Notes under the pieces: model-generated
What the model was told of the DNA's origin: nothing
Database searches by the model: none
What the model saw: only the letters and a program-made list of their open reading frames with translations
Assembly (NCBI GenBank): GCA_947625765.1
Contig: CANQPP010000001.1
Location: 91,298 to 155,297, forward strand
DNA from: an uncultured Clostridia bacterium
GTDB lineage: Bacteria; Bacillota; Clostridia; Christensenellales; UBA1750
Length of the DNA: 64,000 nt
Direction of reading: 5' to 3'
Part shown: positions 15,381 to 22,356 of the stretch, in pieces
Layout of the letters: every line of letters starts with the position of its first letter
Numbering within the stretch: the first letter of the stretch is position 1
Position numbers and translations under genes: made by a program

Positions 15381-16196
15381 TCAGTTTAGCCCCTTAATGG
15401 CCCTATATAATAGATCGTCCATCAGCCCGGCAGCGCTTTTTGCGCCCTTGAAAAGGCGCTTTGTAACGTCGTCCTTTGTCGTCGCCCGCGTAAACAAGCC
15501 CGCGCAAAATTCCTTGCACGCCGTCGCGCTAACATCCAGATGGCCCGCCTTCCCATATGTCGAAAACAGCTTGCCTTCCGGCGCAAACTTTTTCAGGAAA
15601 TTTTCCTGCGCGGCTCGTGCCTGTTTCCATGCAGTCTGATTGACTGTCACTTCGTTTTCAAAATGTGAAGTCATGGCCGCCGTAGCCGTATTGATAATGG
15701 CCTGCACGTCATCCGCGAAACCGTCAGAGAGATAACGCATTGAACGCGCCGTAGAAAGGTTATGAAGTGCCAGGGCATAAAGCCCGCGATACTCACCATT
15801 CAAGCGCGGTTCGGCGCCATTTTCCCTGTTCGCGTTCGCGGGGTCGATGATCCGCAGAATCGTTTCATAGTTGGCGGCGACGGCGGCAAACTCGATCTTT
15901 GCCTTTTCAAGGGCACGGGCCGCCCGGTCGTCGTCTTCCTTCATGGCCTTCTTGATGGCCTTGAAACCCTCGGCGGACTTTTCCGCGCCGTACTTTTCCG
16001 CATGTTCGGCGGCATAGATGGCGCGCCTCGTGTCGTCCACGTCCCATCCGGCCAACTTGACCAGGGCGGTAGCGGTCTTTTCCTTGGCGGTCGTCTTCTC
16101 GTCCAGCGACGCCTTACAAGAGATAGCGTAGACGACATCCTCACGGGACAGCTTTTCCGCCTTCACGGCGTCGGAAATAACATACTTAACAGACAT
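15381..16196 (-). CDS. Alanine/lysine-rich hypothetical protein, 271 aa
   Basis: The start is the ATG after AAAGGAGGCTATATA. A 388-codon frame extends upstream, but its first 117 codons lie in the untranslated leader. The protein is helical and rich in Ala, Lys and Glu (EKTTAKEKTATALVKLAGWD; RAIYAAEHAEKYGAEKSAEG). It is the first gene of the leftward early block, behind a very strong promoter and a 430-base structured leader with an antisense RNA candidate. That is a position typical of an abundant or tightly regulated early protein. No family is recognised. Confidence 0.7.
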   Translation of the reverse strand: MSVKYVISDAVKAEKLSREDVVYAISCKASLDEKTTAKEKTATALVKLAGWDVDDTRRAIYAAEHAEKYGAEKSAEGFKAIKKAMKEDDDRAARALEKAKIEFAAVAANYETILRIIDPANANRENGAEPRLNGEYRGLYALALHNLSTARSMRYLSDGFADDVQAIINTATAAMTSHFENEVTVNQTAWKQARAAQENFLKKFAPEGKLFSTYGKAGHLDVSATACKEFCAGLFTRATTKDDVTKRLFKGAKSAAGLMDDLLYRAIKGLN

Positions 16197-16215
16197 TATA
16201 TAGCCTCCTTTGTGC

Positions 16216-16244
16216 TTGCAATCACTTGCAAGCCGTGATACAAT
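16216..16244 (+). promoter_or_regulatory. Promoter of antisense RNA
   Basis: TTGCAA (16216-16221), 17-base spacer, TACAAT (16239-16244). It reads rightward, against the leader of the leftward gene. The repeats TTGCAA and CTTGCAAG in the promoter could also be an operator. Confidence 0.65.
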
Positions 16245-16250
16245 GTTCTT

Positions 16251-16331
16251 GCAGGCCCGGGCGCGTCTCCTTTGTCGCCCGGCTCCCTGCCCCCTCCGTG
16301 CGTTTCCTAGTGTCGCGGAGGGTGTTTTTTT
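16251..16331 (+). ncRNA. Candidate antisense RNA to early leader (about 80 nt)
   Basis: It is bounded by the promoter above and by a terminator: CCCTCCG (16292-16298), CGGAGGG (16316-16322), then TG and seven T (16325-16331). It is fully complementary to the leader of the 15381-16196 mRNA, starting about 40 bases upstream of the ribosome site. This layout fits antisense control by attenuation or RNase III processing. No protein is encoded. Confidence 0.6.
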
Positions 16332-16628
16332 GGCGTTGCGTGCGGTGTGGTTCTTCCATCCGGCGCTCATCGCGTCGGGCCGCCCGGTTTCGCCTATACT
16401 CAGTACTTCGCCTTCCGTTTTCCATCGCGCCCAGCACAATTTCCAACTTCTGCGGGGCAATCTGCTTCTTGCAAGTCGCCCGCCCTTTCCAGGGGTTTCG
16501 CTGCGCTTATCAAGGTGTAATAGTGTTTGGCGTCCTGCGCCATCCATGGAGGGGAGCCTGCTCCCTTGTGTTACACGGGGTATTTTTTCATCCCTTTTGG
16601 GACTCTGTACCCCTTTGGTATGTATAAA

Positions 16629-16656
16629 GTATACCAGAAATATATATACCTGTCAA
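16629..16656 (-). promoter_or_regulatory. Strong early leftward promoter
   Basis: TTGACA (16656-16651), 17-base spacer, TATACT (16634-16629). The spacer and flank are a nearly alternating purine/pyrimidine AT tract, and GGTATA / TATACC palindromes overlap the -10. A repressor could bind here. Confidence 0.85.
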
Positions 16657-17054
16657 GCCCTTTTGCCATTTTCCAAAGTAAAGTTAATGTAAACTACATA
16701 TTAAAAACATCGATTATGCATGACGCACAATATACAAGGCGCGACAGGGATCGCGTATATTTTATAGAGCGTTACGTTTTATCATCAATGTTCTAATTTT
16801 AATAACTATTTCCCAAAACGCGAATAGCTCTAAATGGCCGCGCAAGCCCAAGAAAGAAAGAGCAAGAATGGCGCGAAAAGCCTATTTTTAGGCATTCCAC
16901 AAAATTATAAAAAACTTGCAGTCACAATTAAAAATGCCTCTTTTTTGTATAATCTGTATAATAATATAAAAAATAGAGATAGCGTATACTTTATCAAAAC
17001 ATAGTAGGCCTTTTGAACAAAGCCCTGCCTATATGGGGAGCGGGGTACTTTACA
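16657..17054. other. AT-rich intergenic stretch
   Basis: No supported gene. It contains a short hairpin GCCTATTTTTAGGC (near 16880), tandem -10-like TATAAT boxes near 16950 without a good -35, and a 26-codon frame without a ribosome site (MHDAQYTRRDRDRVYFIERY). It may hold operators or part of the origin. Confidence 0.4.
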
Positions 17055-17285
17055 TTAAAATTTTTCAATATGTATAGCTTTAGCTCCTAGCACGTCTTCA
17101 TCACTCTGAGCCTTCATTTTCCACCCTATTCCTTGCATTTTCCACACGACCCCCTTCTCCCCTTCCTTTTTAAGTTTCTCATACCTGCTCTGGGTCGTGT
17201 TCCCGCCCCCGTTTATTCCAGAATAAAACTGCCAAGCACACTTAATAACACACATTCTTATTAGCTTTCTGGGGTACATGAGCAC
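17055..17285 (-). CDS. Possible small basic protein, up to 76 aa
   Basis: The frame reads NGGGNTTQSRYEKLKKEGEK then KMQGIGWKMKAQSDEDVLGA, which looks coding by composition. An internal ATG at 17255 is a second start choice (66 aa). Neither start has a clear ribosome site. A possible promoter (TTGATT-17-TTATAA) lies near 17340-17370. Kept with low confidence. Confidence 0.4.
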   Translation of the reverse strand: MLMYPRKLIRMCVIKCAWQFYSGINGGGNTTQSRYEKLKKEGEKGVVWKMQGIGWKMKAQSDEDVLGAKAIHIEKF

Positions 17286-17497
17286 TATGCTGAAACCGGG
17301 CAGTTTTATATTAAGTTTATGTTAATAGAACTTATGCTTTATAAAATATTTTTCTTCGAGAAATCAAGAACTATTATGTTGATTCACCAATCTGGTTATG
17401 CACCGGGCTACTCTCTTTATTCACTGAGACTCAACATACCAACCTCTCGCCCAGAATATATTTAACAATAAAAGTTGAGAAATTCCCTCATTTTCTA

Positions 17498-17526
17498 TTG
17501 CAATCATTTCCAGCGGAGAGTATACT
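17498..17526 (+). promoter_or_regulatory. Integrase promoter
   Basis: TTGCAA (17498-17503), 17-base spacer, TATACT (17521-17526), preceded by the recurring AT element (GAGAAATTCCCTCATTTTCT). Confidence 0.75.
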
Positions 17527-17578
17527 GATACCATAAGCTGAACCCAACGGAGAGCAGAAGCAAAAGGAGGCTCATACA

Positions 17579-18445
17579 ATGACAATGACCATGAGTAATG
17601 AATACGCGCATGTAGATACTGGCAAGGTGCTTCTGCACCCCTCCCTACTCCGCTGGCAGGACGCTCAAGATGATGAAGATGAAAGCATCCCTGTACTGGC
17701 CTATACAACAGTAGAGAGAAAGGTATACGAGCAGCACGACTCTGAACCCATAAGGGATAAAGAAGATATAACTCGTATAGTGGACTATTACCTAGAGCGT
17801 GGGCAGTACAGGAAGCTGATGATGTTCATCATAGCCATCAATACTGGTATGCGTTTCGTTGATCTTAGAACATTGACCTTCGGAGACTTTCTGGACGAAA
17901 CTGGTCATTTTAAGAAGAAGTTCATATACGTAGCGATAAAGACAGCGGCAAAGCGTGAGCAGCACGGCCACCAGCAGAACCTGGAGGTATACGTGAACAA
18001 AGCTGTAAGAGAAGCCATCAGGCTCTACTGGCGGACGCTGGGCGACCAGCCGCTGAGTCTGAATGATCCTATCTTCGTGAATGAAGGTAGGAATGGCCGC
18101 GGAAACGCATTGAACCAGGAGGGCTATAGAAGGCATCTCCACAGCTTAATAAACTCTCTTGGTATAGGTATAAGGTGCGGCACGCACACTACCAGAAAGA
18201 CGTTTGCATACCATGTAGCTACTTCTATGGTAGATGCTGCGCGGCGCACTAGGACGATGGATAATCTTATCCTCTTACAGCAGATGCTAGGCCATGCTTC
18301 CATGAAGACTACGTGCAAGTACATAGGTATAGCATCTGAGGAGATCGAAGCTATATACCTGAATCTGAACCTTGGATTAGATGCTCTACAGAGGTATACA
18401 GCTTCCTTAAAGGAAGATGATAAGCTAGTGAACGAGGTGTATTAA
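17579..18445 (+). CDS. int: Tyrosine recombinase (phage integrase), catalytically complete
   Basis: 288 residues; start after AAAGGAGGCTCATACA. The catalytic set is visible: R92 in NTGMRFVDL, K121 in VAIKTAAK, H203-x-x-R206 in THTTRKTFAYH, H239 in MLGHASMKTT and nucleophile Y248 in CKYIG. The short N-terminal region probably holds a reduced core-binding domain. It integrates and excises the phage genome, which supports a temperate lifestyle. It has its own promoter and lies alone between the leftward and rightward gene blocks. No excisionase is recognised. Confidence 0.9.
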   Translation: MTMTMSNEYAHVDTGKVLLHPSLLRWQDAQDDEDESIPVLAYTTVERKVYEQHDSEPIRDKEDITRIVDYYLERGQYRKLMMFIIAINTGMRFVDLRTLTFGDFLDETGHFKKKFIYVAIKTAAKREQHGHQQNLEVYVNKAVREAIRLYWRTLGDQPLSLNDPIFVNEGRNGRGNALNQEGYRRHLHSLINSLGIGIRCGTHTTRKTFAYHVATSMVDAARRTRTMDNLILLQQMLGHASMKTTCKYIGIASEEIEAIYLNLNLGLDALQRYTASLKEDDKLVNEVY

Positions 18446-19348
18446 GCCCATACCAACCTATAATATAGCAGGTGGTACGTTAGAAGTAGATGGCTTAATG
18501 TGGAGAAAATCAAGGGCGGCCGGGACTACGTGTTAGGAAATTTTCCTGATGAAAATTCCCGTTTCTCCCCGTTCTCCTTCTACGCCTAATGAGAAGTACG
18601 CTGGCTTGAAGCAGAACCTTCAATATATATATACTGTCGTTCTCTCCGCCAGGCTAACAGGTATAGGGAACTCACCGTCTCATCCACTCTCGCCGGAATG
18701 TATATACTAGGCCGTTCGTTCCCTTATATATAAAAATCCTCGTCCGGTCCCTCTGCCATTTTCAATGTAGATTGTATGAGCCATGCCGATAGGCAGAGTG
18801 ACCGTCTTCCCTTATGTAGTGAATTGGTCAGCTACCTTGACCACTTTCCCTTTGGATTGTATGGGCCAGAAGCGGTAGCTTCCTATTATGTTTGTATGAG
18901 CCATTTTATCTATATTCTTGTATGTAGCGTATAGCTTATGCGCTCCGTCCGCCTCTCCCCAACCGCTCCCGGAGCGCACAGCTATACAGAGTGCCTATTT
19001 TTAAAGAGGGTGTTTTAATGATGGAAAGTATGGGTACTTGATATAAAGTCCGCTTCGCGGTCTTGTATACAAGGGAGTATGTTTAATATTCTATTACATA
19101 ATAGTATATTATATATATTGGTGAAACTAAGGAACTTTTTCACTTGTATTATTTATAAGAACACATTGAGTTTTTCTCGGGGAGTCAATGGAGATTTTGA
19201 AAGTTCTCAATTATAAAACAGAAATTTCAAGGGGGTGCTTTATATTATTTTGTAGTTTTGCTGTGTACTAAGCCGGGAAAGATGATGGGCAAATCTGCAT
19301 AGAGGCCCATAGATTCTCGGTAAAAATAACTTCCAGAAAGGAGTATTC
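18446..19348. other. 900-base gene-free stretch, candidate origin/control region
   Basis: No supported gene. It carries three copies of TGTATGAGCCA or TGTATGGGCCA (near 18774, 18859 and 18893). There is a perfect palindrome CTTGTATACAAG (near 19061), an inverted repeat CTATTACATAATAG and then about 35 nearly pure A/T bases (19085-19125). A near copy of the GAGTCAATGGA motif also found at 25060 lies near 19190. Iteron-like repeats next to an AT-rich tract and a helicase gene suggest a replication origin. A minus-strand frame across 18.5-18.9 kb is broken by four or more stops. Confidence 0.4.
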
Positions 19349-20605
19349 ATGGAGAAGATAACTGTAAAAATTTGTGACACAATCATGGGCGGCGGCAAAA
19401 CACAAGCGGCGATCAGTTACATGAACGCCCCGGAGAACCGGGACAAGAACTTCCTGTACATCACCCCATTTTTGACCGAGGTGGAGAGGATCGTAAAGGC
19501 TTGCCCAGCGCGACGCTTCGTTCAGCCCTCTTCACATGATGGGCCGGACGGAAAGAAGGGGTCGCTCAAAAGGCTGTTGGCCCGAAAGCGCTGTATAGCC
19601 AGCACTCACCAGCTACTGCGGCAGGCAGATCAGGAGACCACTCAGCTATTGAAGGACGGGAACTACACTCTGATAATGGACGAGACCATGAGTGCCGTTG
19701 ATTTATACCCCCTTCACAAGGACGACGTGGGCGTTCTGATTAAGAGTGGCATGGGTGAGTTGGTGAACAAGCAGCTCTTTTGGAAGGACGCTGAATACGG
19801 GGGGCTTGTTTACAGGGATTTAAAGAGGGACTTGGATAACGGTTGCTTCATTTATGTGGAGGACTACACTTATATCTGGAACGTTTCCCCTTACTTCTTA
19901 ACAGCATGTAACGAGGTCATTGTTCTTACCTACATGTTCCGCTCTTCCATCCTCCGGGGGTACTTAGACATCCTTCATGCTGAGTATGAGTACATTGGAA
20001 CTAAGCGTGTTGGTGACGGAGAGTATGTGTTCGCCGAACCGGGCTGGATGCCGGAGTACGTGAAAGATTTGAAAAACAAGATTCACATTGTGGAGGGCGT
20101 TACAAACAACATTGCCAGTAACAGGAATGCTAAAAATGCGGTAAATGAGCCGAAGAAGAAATTCGCGTTGTCAAGCTCTTGGTACTTGAAGGACACTTTA
20201 AGTGGTGGCAAAGGCATCAAGAAGCTAAAGGGCACAATTTCGTACTTGTATAACACTCTTACTATAGTTCCTAGTAAAGCGCGCATGTGGACTACCTTTA
20301 AGGAGTATCAGACCAAGTTGGAAGGCGGGGGTTACAAGAAGGGCTTTGTAGCTTGCACGGCGCGGGCGACGAACGATTTCTCAGACAGGACTGATCTTGC
20401 GTATCTTGTTAATATCTTTATGAACCCAAACATCAAGAAGTATTTCTATAGTATGGGCATTGAGATTGACGAGGATGAGTACGCGCTCTCCGAGATGATT
20501 CAGTGGATATGGCGGTCGGCCATTCGGCGCGGCGAGGACATCCGCATCTACATCCCATCGGAGCGCATGAGAAATCTGCTAAAGGGCTGGCTGGATAGCT
20601 TCTAA
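19349..20605 (+). CDS. DEAD-like helicase/ATPase, 418 aa
   Basis: Walker A is MGGGKTQ (residues 13-19) and the Walker B variant is LIMDETM (near 110). A motif VI-like segment is QWIWRSAIRRGEDIRIYIPS (near 390), with the arginines that contact ATP. This is a phage-type superfamily 2 ATPase; the spacing and short length resemble replication helicases of large Firmicutes phages. Start ATG after AAAGGAG. It is the first gene of the rightward replication/transcription block, next to the possible origin. Confidence 0.7.
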   Translation: MEKITVKICDTIMGGGKTQAAISYMNAPENRDKNFLYITPFLTEVERIVKACPARRFVQPSSHDGPDGKKGSLKRLLARKRCIASTHQLLRQADQETTQLLKDGNYTLIMDETMSAVDLYPLHKDDVGVLIKSGMGELVNKQLFWKDAEYGGLVYRDLKRDLDNGCFIYVEDYTYIWNVSPYFLTACNEVIVLTYMFRSSILRGYLDILHAEYEYIGTKRVGDGEYVFAEPGWMPEYVKDLKNKIHIVEGVTNNIASNRNAKNAVNEPKKKFALSSSWYLKDTLSGGKGIKKLKGTISYLYNTLTIVPSKARMWTTFKEYQTKLEGGGYKKGFVACTARATNDFSDRTDLAYLVNIFMNPNIKKYFYSMGIEIDEDEYALSEMIQWIWRSAIRRGEDIRIYIPSERMRNLLKGWLDSF

Positions 20606-20652
20606 GGGAAATCTTTATTTTTTTACCCCATCTTAGAAAATTTCAAAAACTA

Positions 20653-20682
20653 TTGTTGCTTATAGGTATGAAATGGTATTCT
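20653..20682 (+). promoter_or_regulatory. Internal promoter
   Basis: TTGTTG (20653-20658), 18-base spacer, TATTCT (20677-20682). The upstream TTAGAAAATTTCAAAAACTA is identical to that of the 12.7 kb promoter. Confidence 0.65.
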
Positions 20683-20718
20683 ATGGGTACACCAACGACC
20701 AGAAAGGAGATTCGGAAC

Positions 20719-21132
20719 ATGAGGAGCAATACGGACAAAGGCGCACAGTACAGGTGCAGCGACTGCTTGGACGCGAAGAGGTGCTTTGACAAGAGTAGGT
20801 GTCTCTTCTTCTCTAGGACGGACGAGGACATAAACCGGGCTGATATGGTAGAGGCCATGATGAAGCGCCGCACACCCATGGATGGTGATAGGTATGAGCT
20901 GCTGGACACTGGTAATTTCTACGAAGAAGAACCCGTGGAAGTTACTATGGAAAACACTCGCCGCTCGTATGTGAACTGCTCTCTTGATGATTTAGATGCT
21001 GGCCGCTCCATCTGCGTCGGTAGCAAGGACATGGTTCAGGAGATCATCAACTTCCAACCGAACATTAAGGTCGTTGAGCGCGGGGGGATGTACTACATAA
21101 CCAAGATGCAAAAGAAGCGCGTCAGTGCATGA
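20719..21132 (+). CDS. Cys-rich small protein, 137 aa
   Basis: The chosen ATG lies nine bases after AAAGGAG; a longer frame overlaps the promoter. The N-terminal CSDCLDAKRCFDKSRCLFF resembles a metal-binding knuckle. The C-terminal part (MVQEIINFQPNIKVVERGGM) resembles a small alpha/beta domain. The stop overlaps the deaminase start (ATGA). It could be a cofactor protein for the deaminase; this is inference only. Confidence 0.65.
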   Translation: MRSNTDKGAQYRCSDCLDAKRCFDKSRCLFFSRTDEDINRADMVEAMMKRRTPMDGDRYELLDTGNFYEEEPVEVTMENTRRSYVNCSLDDLDAGRSICVGSKDMVQEIINFQPNIKVVERGGMYYITKMQKKRVSA

Positions 21133-21560
21133 CACGAGGCAAGATGAAGTTCTTTGAACACGCCAGGAATGTGGCGAGGATGTCCACCTTCCCCCGCGTG
21201 CATGTTGGAGCTGTAATAGTGTATGGGAGCAAGATTCTGTCCTGCGGGTTCAATCAGACAAAGACTCACCCCTTACAGGCCAGATTCAACGCTATGCGGC
21301 ACTTCGAGAACCAGGACAATGTACAGCACTCGATCCATGCGGAGATGGCCGCTCTATCCTCCATATGGGATGCGGACTTGGACTGGAGCAAGGTCGAGGT
21401 GTTCGTCTATCGCCTCCGGGGAGACAGGCCACACGGGTATGCCCGCCCGTGCAAGGCTTGTATGACCGCCATTCGGGAGAAGGGTATCCGGGATGTGTAC
21501 TATACCGGGGACGATGGGTTCATATATGAGAGACTGGACGAGCTAAAGGAGGTTGTGTAA
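21129..21560 (+). CDS. Cytidine/deoxycytidylate deaminase-family protein, 143 aa
   Basis: Zinc-dependent deaminase motifs: HAEMAAL (H70, E72) and PCKACMTAI (C108, C111). The fold order (VGAVIVYGSKILSCGFNQTK) is typical. dCMP deaminases feed dUMP/dTTP synthesis during phage replication; the substrate cannot be told from sequence. Coupled to the upstream gene by ATGA. Confidence 0.8.
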   Translation: MTRGKMKFFEHARNVARMSTFPRVHVGAVIVYGSKILSCGFNQTKTHPLQARFNAMRHFENQDNVQHSIHAEMAALSSIWDADLDWSKVEVFVYRLRGDRPHGYARPCKACMTAIREKGIRDVYYTGDDGFIYERLDELKEVV

Positions 21561-22001
21561 GTGGCGTCTTTTCCGATTTGCACGCACGGGTTGTACAAGT
21601 CAATAATGCCCGCTGTAAAGACTTGGGTGGTGCAGCCCAGTGTGGTTGAGAATTGGCTGAACAACTGCATGTTTCCGTTGTGTTCAGGGTGTAACGATGC
21701 GATGAAGAAGGTGTACGTCAACACCGCCCTGGTGAACCATGACCAGCCGCGTTCTTCCTGCGGGGTGTCTACTGTAATGGTTATCTGCGGCAAGTGCGGA
21801 ACGGTGCTGTTCGTGAGTGTCGGGGCTATGTATAAGGCGGCGCACGGTATCGCGGAACGCCCAGAGCTTGGGGATGGCGAGACTCTGACTTATATTCTGG
21901 AGTATGAGAGCATGGTTGAGAATGGGCGGCTTGAGTCCAAGAGCTGGTACAAGTTGGTGGATAGGAAGCCCATGCAGGAGATGCTAAACATTATTGAGTA
22001 A
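21561..22001 (+). CDS. Hypothetical protein with CxxC motifs, 146 aa
   Basis: GTG start after AAAGGAGG, one base after the deaminase stop. Metal-binding pairs are CSGCNDAMKKVYV and CGKCGTVLF. The sequence begins MASFPICTHGLYKSIMPAVK. It may be a zinc ribbon protein of the nucleotide or transcription module; no family is named. Confidence 0.7.
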   Translation: MASFPICTHGLYKSIMPAVKTWVVQPSVVENWLNNCMFPLCSGCNDAMKKVYVNTALVNHDQPRSSCGVSTVMVICGKCGTVLFVSVGAMYKAAHGIAERPELGDGETLTYILEYESMVENGRLESKSWYKLVDRKPMQEMLNIIE

Positions 22002-22013
22002 GGAGGTGATGGT

Positions 22014-22319
22014 GTGCGCGGCGATTTGAGAGAAACTTCGTTTGACTACATTGTCGGGGATGAAAAGGCTGTTGCATGGTCGTCTGAGCCGAAGGTGATG
22101 CGTCTCCTCCACTCTCTGCACCAGCGGTTCCCGAACGATGTAGAGATCGTGAAAGTTCAGGACGAGAAAGACGGGAGCGAATGGTCTGTGAGTGCTCTTG
22201 TCCCAGTCAGCTGGATCAAGCTCTCCCCGCCCAGGAAGAGGAACATGACGGACGAAGAGAAGCAGAGAGCGGCGGAGCGGCTAAAAGAGGCACGGGCAAA
22301 GCGCGCCCGGCAGAAGTAG
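22014..22319 (+). CDS. Small hypothetical protein, 101 aa
   Basis: GTG start seven bases after AAGGAGG. The sequence MRGDLRETSFDYIVGDEKAV ends in a highly basic helix (KQRAAERLKEARAKRARQK). The basic tail and position just before the RNA polymerase gene suggest nucleic acid binding, perhaps as a polymerase accessory factor. Confidence 0.65.
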   Translation: MRGDLRETSFDYIVGDEKAVAWSSEPKVMRLLHSLHQRFPNDVEIVKVQDEKDGSEWSVSALVPVSWIKLSPPRKRNMTDEEKQRAAERLKEARAKRARQK

Positions 22320-22356
22320 CAGCGGGCACGGAACAGGGAAGTGAGGTGGATGCGGC

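Larger units (their letters stand above)
16197..16622 (-). other. Long structured 5' leader
   Basis: The leader runs from the predicted start near 16622 to the ribosome site. On the minus strand hairpins are seen: GGGGTA/TACCCC enclosing TCCC/GGGA at the 5' end, GGGAGC/GCTCCC near 16560, and CCCTCCG/CGGAGGG at 16322-16292. Short reading frames (for example 47 codons starting MAQDAKHYYT, or an Arg-rich 74-codon frame) lack ribosome sites and are not called. Confidence 0.5.

Noticed and set aside
16222..16547. Arginine-rich frames in the early leader, including the 5' extension of the 15381-16196 gene
   Set aside because: No ribosome sites; the true start at 16196 has a perfect one, and the region is better explained as structured leader with an antisense RNA.
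18480..18910. Minus-strand peptide fragments that look coding (MAHTNIIGSYRFWPIQSKGK and others)
   Set aside because: The frame is interrupted by TAA, TAG and two TGA codons at about the random rate, and no ribosome site is present; stop codon reassignment is not supported because normal genes nearby use all three stops.
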